Shown here piece by piece: positions 7,820-16,596 of a stretch of 32,640 nt of DNA. Under the pieces are notes generated by a model, which made no database searches, had not been told where the DNA came from, and was given only the letters and a program-made list of their open reading frames with translations. Source of the DNA: Bradyrhizobium sp. ORS 375 (GTDB lineage Bacteria > Pseudomonadota > Alphaproteobacteria > Rhizobiales > Xanthobacteraceae); NCBI RefSeq assembly GCF_000239775.1, contig NZ_CAFI01000282.1:1-32640 (forward strand). The letters are read 5' to 3'. The position numbers and the translations under genes were made by a program. Position 1 is the stretch's first letter. Every line of letters begins with the position of its first letter.

Positions 7820-8152
7820 ATGAGCAATAACGACAACAAGTCCGGTGGCACCGGTGGTCCGGTCACGTCCGTGATCACCAAGGTCAAGCCGAAGACCAAG
7901 CGCCCCAACCTCTATCGCGTCCTGATCCTCAACGACGATTACACGCCGATGGAGTTCGTGGTTCACGTCCTGGAGAAATTCTTCAACAAGGACGTCGAGG
8001 CCGCGACCAAGATCATGCTCCACGTGCATCATCACGGCATCGGGGAGTGCGGCGTTTTCACCTACGAGATCGCCGAGACCAAGGTCACGCAGGTGATGGA
8101 TTTCGCCCGCAAGCACCAGCACCCGCTGCAGTGTGTGATGGAGAAGAAGTAG
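7820..8152 (+). CDS. clpS: ATP-dependent Clp protease adaptor ClpS
   Basis: ClpS delivers N-degron substrates to the ClpAP protease in the cytoplasm. The 110-residue protein has a flexible Gly/Lys-rich N-terminal tail (1-30), then the ClpS core: [20 protein letters not shown], with pocket residues Asn38, Asp39, Asp40 and Met44, and [23 protein letters not shown], with His70 in the position of E. coli His66. These are the residues that hold the substrate's N-terminal amino group and side chain. The ATG at 7820 has a poor ribosome binding site; an in-frame ATG at 7778 would add 14 residues, and the true start is uncertain. clpA follows in the same direction after 329 nt, the usual gene order in alphaproteobacteria. 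Confidence 0.96.
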   Translation: MSNNDNKSGGTGGPVTSVITKVKPKTKRPNLYRVLILNDDYTPMEFVVHVLEKFFNKDVEAATKIMLHVHHHGIGECGVFTYEIAETKVTQVMDFARKHQHPLQCVMEKK

Positions 8153-8481
8153 CGCGGTGCTCTCGCACGATGCGAAACCGGGCAGGGCGCACGCTCGCCG
8201 GAGTCTCCGCTACGGAACATGCCCTGTCGAGGCGCCGTTGCGCCCGGGGAATTACGGCCGCTGTGTCAGCTTCGCCAGCGGTTCGAAACGGATGCCGTTC
8301 GGTTGTTGCCGCCGGATTTGCCGCAATCGGAACGGGTTTTGCATTGACGATCCGGTGAACCCGTAATCGAGGCGCTCGGCCGGTCTTTTGTCGCACTCGG
8401 TTATAACTATATTTGACAAAGGTTGTTGTTGCCTGACCGGGCGGCGGCGATCATGATGGCAGGGGGCCACAGAGGACGCGC
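8153..8481. other. clpS-clpA intergenic region
   Basis: This 329-nt gap is long for an operon and probably holds a separate clpA promoter. An AT-rich patch, TTATAACTATATTTGACA (8401-8418), includes TATATT (8408-8413) as a possible -10. The sequence 16-18 bp upstream (around 8384-8391) is a poor -35. No terminator-like hairpin with a T-run and no convincing small gene is seen. Confidence 0.4.
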
Positions 8482-10872
8482 ATGCCGACTTTTTCTCAAA
8501 GCCTTGAACAATCCCTGCATCGTGCGCTGGCGATTGCCAACGAGCGTCATCATCAATACGCGACATTGGAACATCTCCTCTTGTCCTTGATCGATGACAG
8601 CGATGCAGCGGCCGTGATGCGCGCGTGCAGCGTCGACCTCGACAAGCTGCGCGGCAGTCTCGTCAACTATCTCGAAACCGAGTTCGAAAACCTGGTCACG
8701 GACGGCAGCGACGACGCCAAGCCGACCGCCGGTTTCCAGCGCGTGATCCAGCGCGCGGTGATCCACGTTCAGTCTTCGGGCCGCGAGGAAGTGACCGGCG
8801 CAAACGTGCTGATCGCGATCTTCGCCGAGCGTGAGAGCCACGCCGCCTATTTCCTGCAAGAGCAGGACATGACGCGCTACGACGCCGTGAACTACATCAG
8901 CCACGGCATCGCCAAGCGCCCTGGTGTCTCCGAAGCGCGGCCCGTGCGCGGCGTCGACGAGGAGACCGAGACCAAGGGCAACGAGGACTCCAAGAAAAAG
9001 GGCGAGGCGCTGGAAACCTATTGCGTCAATCTCAACAAGAAGGCCCGCGACGGCAAGATCGATCCGGTCATCGGCCGTAACTCCGAGATCAACCGCGCGA
9101 TCCAGGTGCTGTGTCGCCGGCAGAAGAACAACCCGCTGTTCGTCGGCGAAGCCGGCGTCGGCAAGACGGCGATTGCCGAAGGTCTCGCCAAGCGCATCGT
9201 CGACAGCGAGGTTCCTGAGGTGCTGTCGGCGGCCACCGTGTTCTCGCTGGACATGGGCACCTTGCTCGCGGGCACGCGCTATCGCGGCGACTTCGAGGAG
9301 CGGCTGAAGCAGGTGCTGAAGGAGCTCGAGGCGCATCCGAACGCGATCCTGTTCATCGACGAAATCCACACCGTGATCGGTGCGGGCGCGACGTCGGGTG
9401 GGGCGATGGATGCGTCGAACCTGCTCAAGCCGGCGCTGGCCTCGGGCTCGATCCGCTGCATGGGTTCGACGACCTACAAGGAATATCGTCAGCACTTCGA
9501 GAAGGACCGCGCGCTGGTGCGCCGCTTCCAGAAGATCGACGTCAACGAGCCGTCGGTCGAGGACGCGATCGCGATCCTGAAGGGCCTCAAGCCGTACTTC
9601 GAGGATTATCACCGGCTGAAATACACCAACGAGGCCATCGAGGCCGCGGTGCAGCTGTCGTCGCGCTACATCCACGACCGCAAGCTGCCGGACAAGGCGA
9701 TCGACGTGATCGACGAATCCGGTGCGGCGCAGATGCTGCTCGCCGAGAACAAGCGCAAGAAGACGATCGGCATCAAGGAGATCGAGACCACGATCGCCAC
9801 GATGGCGCGCATTCCCCCGAAGAGCGTGTCGAAGGACGACGCCGAGGTGCTCAAGCATCTCGAGCAGACCCTGAAGCGCGTCGTGTTCGGCCAGGACAAG
9901 GCGATCGACTCGCTGTCGGCCTCGATCAAGCTGGCGCGGGCCGGCCTGCGGGAGCCGGAGAAGCCGATCGGGTGCTACCTGTTCTCGGGTCCGACCGGCG
10001 TCGGCAAGACCGAGGTGGCCAAGCAACTGGCGGCGACGTTGGGCGTCGAGCTGCTGCGCTTCGACATGTCGGAGTACATGGAGCGGCACACCGTGTCGCG
10101 GCTGATCGGCGCACCTCCGGGCTATGTCGGCTTCGATCAGGGCGGTCTGCTCACCGATGGGGTCGACCAGCATCCGCATTGCGTGGTGCTGCTGGACGAG
10201 ATCGAGAAGGCGCATCCGGATCTGTACAATGTGCTGCTGCAGATCATGGATCATGGCCGGCTGACGGACCACAATGGCAAGCAGGTCAACTTCCGCAACG
10301 TGATCCTGATCATGACCACGAACGCCGGCGCGGCGGACCTCGCCAAGCAGGCCTTCGGCTTCCACCGCTCGAAGCGGGAAGGCGACGACCACGAGGCGAT
10401 CAACCGGCAGTTCGCGCCGGAATTCCGCAACCGCCTCGATGCGGTCGTGTCGTTCGGTCATCTCTCGGTCGACGTGATCGGCATGGTCGTCGAGAAGTTC
10501 GTACTGCAGCTCGAGGCCCAGTTGGCCGATCGCGACGTCACGATCGAGCTGTCGGAGCCGGCCAAGGCCTGGCTGATCCAGCACGGCTATGACGAGCAGA
10601 TGGGCGCGCGCCCGATGGGCCGCGTGATCCAGGAGCACATCAAGAAGCCGCTGGCCGACGAGGTGCTGTTCGGCAAGCTGAAGGGCGGCGGCCACGTCCG
10701 CGTCGTGCTGGTCAAGGACGAGTCCGGCGTCGACGAGAAGATCGGCTTCGAGTTCGTCGAAGGCCCGGTCACGCCGAAGTCGGAAGTGCCGGCGGCGCGC
10801 AAGCGCAAGCCGAAGTCCGGCGGCAACGGCCCGAAGGGCCCGGCGCCGAAGGGGCCGCTGGTCAAGGCATAA
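8482..10872 (+). CDS. clpA: ATP-dependent Clp protease ATP-binding subunit ClpA
   Basis: ClpA is the hexameric AAA+ unfoldase that feeds substrates to ClpP. The 796-residue protein contains a Clp N-domain (about 1-145, ClpS docking site) and two AAA+ modules. Module one has Walker A GEAGVGKT at 222-229 and Walker B with Asp293-Glu294 (LFIDEIHT). Module two has GPTGVGKT at 503-510 and Asp572-Glu573 ([11 protein letters not shown]). The ClpP-docking loop, IGL in E. coli, is FGF here at 625-627. The C-terminus carries an extra Lys/Pro/Gly-rich tail of about 30 residues (from [11 protein letters not shown]) beyond the usual fold. Unlike ClpB, there is no long coiled-coil M domain. A terminator lies 25 nt after the stop. 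Location downstream of clpS supports the name. Confidence 0.98.
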   Translation: MPTFSQSLEQSLHRALAIANERHHQYATLEHLLLSLIDDSDAAAVMRACSVDLDKLRGSLVNYLETEFENLVTDGSDDAKPTAGFQRVIQRAVIHVQSSGREEVTGANVLIAIFAERESHAAYFLQEQDMTRYDAVNYISHGIAKRPGVSEARPVRGVDEETETKGNEDSKKKGEALETYCVNLNKKARDGKIDPVIGRNSEINRAIQVLCRRQKNNPLFVGEAGVGKTAIAEGLAKRIVDSEVPEVLSAATVFSLDMGTLLAGTRYRGDFEERLKQVLKELEAHPNAILFIDEIHTVIGAGATSGGAMDASNLLKPALASGSIRCMGSTTYKEYRQHFEKDRALVRRFQKIDVNEPSVEDAIAILKGLKPYFEDYHRLKYTNEAIEAAVQLSSRYIHDRKLPDKAIDVIDESGAAQMLLAENKRKKTIGIKEIETTIATMARIPPKSVSKDDAEVLKHLEQTLKRVVFGQDKAIDSLSASIKLARAGLREPEKPIGCYLFSGPTGVGKTEVAKQLAATLGVELLRFDMSEYMERHTVSRLIGAPPGYVGFDQGGLLTDGVDQHPHCVVLLDEIEKAHPDLYNVLLQIMDHGRLTDHNGKQVNFRNVILIMTTNAGAADLAKQAFGFHRSKREGDDHEAINRQFAPEFRNRLDAVVSFGHLSVDVIGMVVEKFVLQLEAQLADRDVTIELSEPAKAWLIQHGYDEQMGARPMGRVIQEHIKKPLADEVLFGKLKGGGHVRVVLVKDESGVDEKIGFEFVEGPVTPKSEVPAARKRKPKSGGNGPKGPAPKGPLVKA

Positions 10873-10895
10873 TGCCTCGGATCCGAAGGAATGCG

Positions 10896-10921
10896 AAGGG
10901 CCGGCGCGAGCCGGCCTTTTT
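10896..10921 (+). terminator. Rho-independent terminator after clpA
   Basis: GGCCGGC (10899-10905), loop GCGA and GCCGGCC (10910-10916) are followed by five T (10917-10921). It sits between clpA and the converging TSUP gene. Confidence 0.9.
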
Positions 10922-10956
10922 CGTTTGCCGGAAGCCTCGACAAGCTGTCCCGGCGC

Positions 10957-11718
10957 TCAGGCCGGCTTGATGAAGAAATACACCGTCAGTCCGCAGCCGA
11001 CCGCGATCACGAAGCGTCGCACATAGGCTGGCGGGATGGTCTGGCTGAGCCGCGCGCCGACGAAGCCGCCGACCATGGCCGCCGCCATCATCGTCAGCGT
11101 CTCCAGCCAGTGCACGCGCCCGGAGAAGGCGAAGATCGCGGACGCCATGATGTTCATCAGCGCGGCCAGCCAGATCTTCAGCCCGTTCATGGCGCGGATA
11201 TCGCGCATTCCGTAGAACACCAGCGCGGCCAGCATCAGGATGCCGATGCCGCCGCCGAAATAGCCGCCATAGATCGCGATCACGAACTGCACGGCCTGGA
11301 TGGCCCGCGGCCCGAGCCACCGCGCGCCATCCTTGGGCGTGAAGCGTATGCCGAAGGCGAACACGGTCGTTGCGAACAGCAGCAGCCATGGCACCAGGCG
11401 GCTGAAGGCCGCCGACGGCGTCACCAGCAGCAGCACGGCGCCGAGCGTGCCGCCGATCAGGCTGATGATCGATAGCCGGACGAGGTCGCCGCGCCATGGC
11501 GCCTTGGCGTCACCCAGGATCTCGCGCGAGGCGTAGGCGCTCACGAACTGTCCCGGGCACAGCGCCACGGTGCTGGAGGCATTGGCGTCGATCGCGGGGA
11601 TGCCGGCGGCGAGCAGGGTGGGGAATGTCAGGAAAGCGCCGCCGCCGGCGAGCGCGTTGACGACTCCCGAGCCGAAGGCGGCGAGCGCGAGCAGGGCAAG
11701 CATCGTCCAATCCGTCAT
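10957..11718 (-). CDS. TSUP (TauE/SafE) family membrane permease
   Basis: A 253-residue polytopic inner-membrane protein with about seven to eight hydrophobic spans. It shows the two internally repeated TSUP signatures: VVNALAGGGAFLTFPTLLAAG (about 19-39) and IYGGYFGGGIGILMLAAL (about 147-164). TSUP proteins export or import sulfite, sulfoacetate, other organosulfur compounds or organic anions; the substrate here is unknown. It starts 13 nt after the stop of the upstream MFS gene, so the two are almost certainly one operon. The plus-strand clpA terminator lies just beyond its 3' end. Confidence 0.88.
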   Translation of the reverse strand: MTDWTMLALLALAAFGSGVVNALAGGGAFLTFPTLLAAGIPAIDANASSTVALCPGQFVSAYASREILGDAKAPWRGDLVRLSIISLIGGTLGAVLLLVTPSAAFSRLVPWLLLFATTVFAFGIRFTPKDGARWLGPRAIQAVQFVIAIYGGYFGGGIGILMLAALVFYGMRDIRAMNGLKIWLAALMNIMASAIFAFSGRVHWLETLTMMAAAMVGGFVGARLSQTIPPAYVRRFVIAVGCGLTVYFFIKPA

Positions 11719-11731
11719 TTGGCTCGTCCGA

Positions 11732-13156
11732 CTACTCGCCCTTCAGCCGCTGCCCGTCATGCACACGGACATGCTCGGCGCCGCGCGCGCCTGCCGGTGA
11801 CAGGCGCAGCATGCTCAGAAATGCGCCGACCAGGGCGAAGCCGACTCCGGTCAAGAGCGACAGCCGGGTGCCGTCGCTTGGATCGATCGCCAGGAACATC
11901 GCGACCAGCGCCGCACCCGTGGTCTGGCCGAGCAGGCGGGCGGTGCCGAGCATGCCGCTGGCGCCGCCGGCGCGCTCGCGCGGCGCGGCCGCGATCATGG
12001 TGCGGTTATTGGGGGTCTGGAACAGGCCGAAGCCGCAGCCCGCCAGCGCCATCCGCCACACGACATCCCAGGCTTGCGGCTCGCGCGGCAGCAGGCCCAG
12101 CGCGCCGAGCCCAACTGCGAAGATCACAAGGCCGATGCCGCCGAGGAGACCGGCCGGCACGCGTTCCACCAGCCGTCCGGCAATCGGCGCCGTCAGCCCG
12201 ACCGCGATCGGCCACGGCGTGATCAGGAGACCCATCTGCACCGGCGAATAGCCGAAATGGCTTTCGAGATAGAACGGGATCGCGACGAAGGCGAGCATCT
12301 GGCCGCAGAACGACGAGATCGAGGTCGCGATCGACAGTGCGAACACCGGGATGCGCAGCAGGTCGAGCGGCAGCAGCGGCGACGCCATATGGGTCTGGCG
12401 ATACACCAGCCATATGCCTGCCGTGACGGCGACGACGAACTCGATCGCGCAGGTGAGCAGCGCTTCGCCATGGCCGAGGCTGTCGACGGCGGCGATGAGA
12501 AAGCCGAACGTCACCGCGCTCAGCGCCGCGCTCTGCCAGTCGAACATGTGCGGCGCGCGCGGTGTATGCGGCAGGAAGCGAAAGCCGAAGATGAACGTGA
12601 CGATGCCGAGCGGCACGTTGATCGCGAACAGCCAGGGCCAGCTGCCGACGGCCAGGATGCCGGCGGCGATCGTCGGGCCGACGGCCGCGGAGACCGCGAC
12701 CACCATCGCATTGATGCCGATGCCGCGGCCGAGCAGGGCGTGCGGATAGGTGAAGCGCACCAGCGCCGAGTTCACGCTGAGAATGCCGGCCGCGCCAAAA
12801 CCCTGCAGGATGCGCGCGAGCGTCAGCAGCAGCAGGCTGTCGGCCAGCGCGCAGAACAAAGAGGCGGCGGTGAACAGCACGAGGCCGGCGAGATAGACGC
12901 GGCGATAGCCGATGATCTCTCCCAGCGAGGCCAGCGGCAGCAGCGAAATCGTCACCGCGAGCTGATAGCCGTTGACGATCCAGATCGAGAACGCCGGGCT
13001 GGCGTTGAGATCCCTGGCGATCGTCGGCAGCGCTACGTTGGCGATGGCGCCGTCGACCACGGCGAGCACGATGCCGAGTGCGATCGTCACGATCGCCCAG
13101 GTCCGCTGCGGCAGTGGCAGCCCGTCGGCGTGCAGGACCGAGGTCGTTGACGTCAT
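11732..13156 (-). CDS. MFS transporter, DHA2 (14-span drug:H+ antiporter) family
   Basis: From the ATG at 13156 (GGAG about ten bases upstream) the protein is 474 residues with 13-14 hydrophobic spans. The first span carries the family pattern IVLAVVDGAIANVALPTIARDL. Span 5 has the antiporter motif AVGPTIAAGILAVGSWPWLFAINVPLG, and the loop after span 2 reads GEIIGYRRVYLAG, matching motif A. These place it with EmrB/QacA-like exporters of drugs, dyes or metabolites through the inner membrane. No EmrA-type membrane-fusion partner is adjacent. It is the first gene of a two-gene unit with the TSUP permease. An open frame continues upstream to 13219, but those residues are Pro/Gly-rich and lack a start with a ribosome binding site. 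Confidence 0.9.
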   Translation of the reverse strand: MTSTTSVLHADGLPLPQRTWAIVTIALGIVLAVVDGAIANVALPTIARDLNASPAFSIWIVNGYQLAVTISLLPLASLGEIIGYRRVYLAGLVLFTAASLFCALADSLLLLTLARILQGFGAAGILSVNSALVRFTYPHALLGRGIGINAMVVAVSAAVGPTIAAGILAVGSWPWLFAINVPLGIVTFIFGFRFLPHTPRAPHMFDWQSAALSAVTFGFLIAAVDSLGHGEALLTCAIEFVVAVTAGIWLVYRQTHMASPLLPLDLLRIPVFALSIATSISSFCGQMLAFVAIPFYLESHFGYSPVQMGLLITPWPIAVGLTAPIAGRLVERVPAGLLGGIGLVIFAVGLGALGLLPREPQAWDVVWRMALAGCGFGLFQTPNNRTMIAAAPRERAGGASGMLGTARLLGQTTGAALVAMFLAIDPSDGTRLSLLTGVGFALVGAFLSMLRLSPAGARGAEHVRVHDGQRLKGE

Positions 13157-13255
13157 CGCGGGTGCTCCGGCCGCAGCCGGGCCGCGGATGAGGGACGGGA
13201 CCGGGCAACCGCGGTGCACAACTCTCGTTCCATGTGGTCGACCAGGGCCGCCGCG

Positions 13256-13594
13256 TCAGCTTCGCTTGCGACGGACCTGAATGGCCTTGAGATAATTGAC
13301 GACGGCCTCGGCCTCGGGCCGATCGAACTGGAAGCTCGGCATGTCCTTGTGGATCGTCGAGAGGCCGGTCTGCAGCCGCTGGGCGAAATCCTCGTCATAG
13401 AGCTTGCTGTCACCGAAGGTCCTGAACGGAGGCGCGTCGGGATGCGGGCTGGCGCCGGTCGGACCTATCGCATGACATCGGCTGCAAAGGCTTTGCAAGA
13501 GCGCTTTTCCTCGCTTCTGCTCGCTGTCCAGCGCATGGCTGGCGGTGGACAGGGTGCACAGCAGCACGACGCCAAATCCTGCTCGCATTCTCAT
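13256..13594 (-). CDS. Small periplasmic c-type cytochrome
   Basis: A 112-residue protein with a cleavable signal peptide (1-21, ending in ASHA) and one heme c site, CSRCH at 37-41. Met85 in KDMPSF is the likely sixth heme ligand. The fold matches small class I cytochromes, and the C-terminal helix is AVVNYLKAIQ. It acts as a periplasmic electron carrier; the redox partner is unknown. It lies 24 nt after a 53-residue membrane protein gene on the same strand, so they are probably co-transcribed. The ATG at 13594 and an in-frame ATG two codons later are both possible starts. Confidence 0.92.
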   Translation of the reverse strand: MRMRAGFGVVLLCTLSTASHALDSEQKRGKALLQSLCSRCHAIGPTGASPHPDAPPFRTFGDSKLYDEDFAQRLQTGLSTIHKDMPSFQFDRPEAEAVVNYLKAIQVRRKRS

Positions 13595-13618
13595 GACGCA
13601 CTCTCACCCGGGTGCCGG

Positions 13619-13780
13619 CTACCAGCGGCCGGTCGTCTTCCCATAGGCGTAAAGCACCACCAGGCCAATGGTGACGAGTGAGGAGGCGATCAGGACGATC
13701 CGGTCCCAGCGCGGCGGATCGTCATCGTCGCGGTTCAGCGTCAACAGAGCGAACAGGGCCTTCATGGCAAAACGGCGCAT
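13619..13780 (-). CDS. Small single-span membrane protein (53 aa)
   Basis: This short open frame is easily missed by length filters. It encodes 53 residues: a basic start (MRRFAMKALFALLTLNR), an acidic/proline turn (DDDDPPRWDR), one clear membrane span (about IVLIASSLVTIGLVVLYAYG) and a short polar tail (KTTGRW). The ribosome binding site is weak; an in-frame ATG at codon 6 is an alternative. It sits 24 nt upstream of the cytochrome c gene and shares its direction. It could anchor or assist the cytochrome or an electron-transfer partner, but that is inference from position only. I do not recognise the family. Confidence 0.62.
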   Translation of the reverse strand: MRRFAMKALFALLTLNRDDDDPPRWDRIVLIASSLVTIGLVVLYAYGKTTGRW

Positions 13781-13832
13781 GGCATCATCCGTGCGGCCGG
13801 CCGGCGCGTGAGTCGGTCGCTTGGCGCCGAGC

Positions 13833-14789
13833 TTAGCGCGTCACGGCGCTGCGCCGCCACTCGCGGGGCGTCATGCCGAACTGCTCGCGGAAGACGCGGC
13901 CGAAATGCGAGAGGTCGTTGAAGCCCCAGGAAAAGGCGATCTCGCTGATCTGGCGATGGGCCAGTGCCGGCGCAGCGAGGTCGCGCCGGCACAGCTTGAG
14001 GCGCTCGGCCAGCACGTAGCGCTGGAACGACAGCTGCTCGTCCGAGAACAGGTCGTTGATGTAGCGCGCCGACAGACCGAGCGCGCGCGCGACCTCGGGC
14101 AGCGCAAGGTCGGGATCGGCGAGGTGTGCGCGAACATGCGCCTTGATGCGATAGAGCAGGGCCGTGCGGTGGCTGGAGGTCGGCAAAGGCTGGGTGCGCA
14201 GCCGCTCGGCCAAGGTCATGGCCAGCAGATCGGCGGCCTGCTCGGCCAGACGCTCGCCGTGCTCGGCCGCGATATGGTCGGCGTTCTCGCACAGCTTGAT
14301 GATGAAGTCGCAGGCGAGCGGCTGCAGCGGACTGTCGGCGCCGAAGGTGATCGCCGTCACGGCCTCGGTGGGGCCGATCCTGCGCTGCAGCATGTCGCGC
14401 GGCAGCTTGAACACGGTCTGTCGGAACGCGGCGTCGAACTGCAGCTCATACGGCCGCGTGGTATCATAGATCGCGAATTCGCCGGGCCGGATCACCGTAT
14501 CCCGGCCGTCCTGGGTGACGCCGCCGATCCCCTCGCGCCCGAGCGCGACCAGCACATAGTCGGCATCCGCCCGCGCGATGCGCTGCGAGGTCCGGTGCAC
14601 GCGCTGCCGGTCGGAGGCGACCTCGGAGCAGACGACCCGTCCCAGCGTCGTATGCGTCACCGCGCCGCGAAAGGCGCTGCCGAGATCGGACGTGCAGTCC
14701 AGGCCGACATAGACGTCGCAGACGATGTCCTGCCACAGCGCCAGCCGGCGGTGGCCCGGGCTTCCCTCCGTGGTGAACAGGACCGGCAT
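13833..14789 (-). CDS. AraC-family transcriptional regulator
   Basis: Chosen from the ATG at 14789, the protein has 318 residues. The N-terminal part resembles AraC-binding-like (AraC_binding_2) sensor domains: LWQDIVCDVYVGLD, then DYVLVALGREG and RPGEFAIYDTTRPYEL. The C-terminal 100 residues form the two-helix-turn-helix DNA-binding domain: LALPEVARALGLSARYINDLF and ISEIAFSWGFNDLSHFGRVFREQFGMTPREWR. GGGAG eight bases before 14789 decides the start; an upstream ATG at 14834 has no ribosome binding site. It is divergent from the nitrilase gene across 187 nt. Regulators of this type often activate a neighbouring catabolic gene in response to its substrate, so nitrilase is the likely target. Confidence 0.9.
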   Translation of the reverse strand: MPVLFTTEGSPGHRRLALWQDIVCDVYVGLDCTSDLGSAFRGAVTHTTLGRVVCSEVASDRQRVHRTSQRIARADADYVLVALGREGIGGVTQDGRDTVIRPGEFAIYDTTRPYELQFDAAFRQTVFKLPRDMLQRRIGPTEAVTAITFGADSPLQPLACDFIIKLCENADHIAAEHGERLAEQAADLLAMTLAERLRTQPLPTSSHRTALLYRIKAHVRAHLADPDLALPEVARALGLSARYINDLFSDEQLSFQRYVLAERLKLCRRDLAAPALAHRQISEIAFSWGFNDLSHFGRVFREQFGMTPREWRRSAVTR

Positions 14790-14976
14790 CGCTCCGTCTC
14801 CCTTTGCACCGATGACAATTGGACGGTCGGACATGCAGCAAATTTCGCGCCGGGCGGTCGCACCGCACCAGCCGCAGTCGAGTTTTCGTTCCCTGCAAGA
14901 CGAGCGCGAATGATGCCGCACGTCAATACTCCCGGCGAAGGCGGCGCAGCGCCGCTATCTCGCAGGGAGACCGACG
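14790..14976. promoter_or_regulatory. Divergent AraC/nitrilase control region
   Basis: This 187-nt gap must contain the promoters of both divergent genes and any AraC-type binding half-sites. I cannot place -35/-10 boxes with confidence. A perfect stem GCGGCG (14942-14947), loop CAG, CGCCGC (14951-14956) lies just before the nitrilase ribosome binding site and could affect its translation. Confidence 0.45.
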
Positions 14977-15990
14977 ATGGGACTGGCACATCCGAAGTAC
15001 AAGGTGGCGGTGGTGCAGGCGGCGCCGGCCTGGCTCGACCTGGACGGCTCGATCAAGAAGACGATCGCGCTGATCGAGGAGGCGGCCGACAAGGGCGCCA
15101 AGCTGGTCGCTTTCCCGGAAGTCTTCATCCCCGGCTATCCCTGGCACATCTGGATGGATTCACCCGCTTGGTGCATCGGCCGCGGCTTCGTGCAGCGCTA
15201 TTTCGACAATTCGCTGTCCTATGACAGCCCGCAGGCCGAGGCGCTGCGCGCCGCCGTGCGCAAGGCGAAGCTCACGGCCGTGCTCGGACTCTCCGAGCGC
15301 GACGGCGGCAGCCTCTACATCGCGCAATGGCTGGTCGGCCCGGATGGCGAGACCATCGCCACGCGCCGCAAGCTGCGGCCGACCCATGCCGAGCGCACCG
15401 TGTATGGCGAGGGCGACGGCAGCGATCTGGCCGTGTACGAGCGGCCCGACATCGGCCGGCTCGGCGCGCTGTGCTGCTGGGAGCATCTGCAGCCATTGTC
15501 GAAATATGCGATGTATGCCCAGAACGAGCAGGTGCATGTCGCGGCGTGGCCGAGCTTCTCGCTCTACGACCCGTTCGCGCCGGCGCTCGGCGCCGAGGTC
15601 AACAATGCGGCCTCGCGGGTCTATGCGGTGGAGGGCTCGTGCTTCGTGCTGGCGCCGTGCGCGACCGTCTCCCAGGCGATGATCGACGAGCTTTGCGACC
15701 GCCCCGACAAGCACGCGCTGCTGCATGTCGGGGGCGGCCATGCCGCGATCTTCGGCCCGGATGGCTCGTCGCTGGTCGAGAAGCTGCCGCCGGAGCAGGA
15801 GGGGCTGCTGATCGCCGAGATCGATCTGGGGATGATCGGCATCGCCAAGAACGCCGCCGATCCGGCTGGGCATTATTCGCGGCCCGACGTGACCAGGCTG
15901 CTGCTCAACAAGAAGCCGTTCAACCGCGTCGAGGCGTTCGCGCTCCCGGTCGACACCGTGGCGCCCGGGGAGGGTGCGGCCGGCGGGTGA
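14977..15990 (+). CDS. Nitrilase (aliphatic/aromatic nitrile aminohydrolase)
   Basis: Nitrilases convert nitriles directly to carboxylic acids and ammonia in the cytoplasm. The 337-residue length is typical. The catalytic triad is complete: Glu48 in AFPEVFIPGYP, Lys132 in RRKLRPTHAER and Cys167 in ALCCWEHLQPL. CCWEH and the PTHAER segment mark true nitrilases rather than amidase-like carbon-nitrogen hydrolases or cyanide hydratases, although substrate range (arylaceto-, aromatic or aliphatic nitriles) cannot be read from sequence. The ATG follows CAGGGAGACCGACG, a strong ribosome binding site. It is divergent from an AraC regulator. No nitrile hydratase or aldoxime dehydratase gene is adjacent. 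In plant-associated bacteria a role in using plant nitriles or indole-3-acetonitrile is possible but unproven. Confidence 0.95.
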   Translation: MGLAHPKYKVAVVQAAPAWLDLDGSIKKTIALIEEAADKGAKLVAFPEVFIPGYPWHIWMDSPAWCIGRGFVQRYFDNSLSYDSPQAEALRAAVRKAKLTAVLGLSERDGGSLYIAQWLVGPDGETIATRRKLRPTHAERTVYGEGDGSDLAVYERPDIGRLGALCCWEHLQPLSKYAMYAQNEQVHVAAWPSFSLYDPFAPALGAEVNNAASRVYAVEGSCFVLAPCATVSQAMIDELCDRPDKHALLHVGGGHAAIFGPDGSSLVEKLPPEQEGLLIAEIDLGMIGIAKNAADPAGHYSRPDVTRLLLNKKPFNRVEAFALPVDTVAPGEGAAGG

Positions 15991-15998
15991 CCGGCTCC

Positions 15999-16020
15999 AG
16001 GGCACAGTTGTTGCCCTTAA
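15999..16020 (+). terminator. Possible weak terminator after nitrilase
   Basis: AGGGCA (15999-16004) pairs with TGCCCT (16012-16017) across a 7-nt loop, nine bases past the nitrilase stop. The T-run that should follow is almost absent, so termination strength is doubtful. Confidence 0.35.
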
Positions 16021-16145
16021 GCTACTTTAGTACCGAAATGGCGCGCCATCCCTCGAAATATCTGGCTTGATCGTACGGTCGATTGCACCGGTCGCTTGCG
16101 TTCGCCCTGAGATTGTTTCACGATTTCGTGGGCAAGGGGGGAATC

Positions 16146-16532
16146 ATGTTCGTAGAGTGGCGCAATATCGGTCTGCTGGGTGCTCTCTTTCTTGGCGCAT
16201 GCGCGTCGAGTTCGGCCGACATCGCGCCGACCTACGTCTCGCCAATGATTTATCAGTCCTACAATTGCCAGCAGCTTGCGATGGAGGCTCAGAGCGTCTC
16301 TGCACGTGCCACCGTTCTTTCCGGAGCTCAAGACAAGCAGCGGACGAACGATACGATCGCGACCACGGCTGCCGTCGTGATTTTCTGGCCGGCAGCATTT
16401 CTCGTCGGAGGCGACAAGCAAACCGCGGCTGAACTTGGCAATATGAAGGGGCAGATGGTCGCCATCGAGCAGGCCGCCATCGCAAAGAAATGCAACATCC
16501 AGTTTCAAAAGCCTGAGCCGAAGGCTGAATAA
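16146..16532 (+). CDS. Small predicted lipoprotein
   Basis: This 128-residue protein has an N-terminal lipoprotein signal: hydrophobic core IGLLGALFLGA followed by Cys19 (lipobox LGAC). The mature part includes NCQQLAMEAQSVSARA, a hydrophobic stretch TIATTAAVVIFWPAAFLVGG (about 70-89), a helical GNMKGQMVAIEQAAIAKK, and a Lys/Pro/Glu tail. Two more cysteines (41 and 116) could form a disulfide. The ATG at 16146 follows a GGGGGGA ribosome binding site. Short envelope lipoproteins of this shape are common in rhizobia; function is unknown. A 12-bp perfect palindrome, CAACAGCTGTTG (16533-16544), directly follows the stop. Confidence 0.8.
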   Translation: MFVEWRNIGLLGALFLGACASSSADIAPTYVSPMIYQSYNCQQLAMEAQSVSARATVLSGAQDKQRTNDTIATTAAVVIFWPAAFLVGGDKQTAAELGNMKGQMVAIEQAAIAKKCNIQFQKPEPKAE

Positions 16533-16596
16533 CAACAGCTGTTGGGCTCGAGGCCGTCCGTTTTCGTCGGATCAGGCCAAGTTGGCAACGCGCGTC

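Noticed and set aside
8407-10695. A 762-codon open frame antisense to clpA
   Set aside because: It is the reverse shadow of a certain clpA gene. Its product is rich in Arg, His, Asp and Leu with no domain, as is typical of antisense frames in GC-rich DNA.
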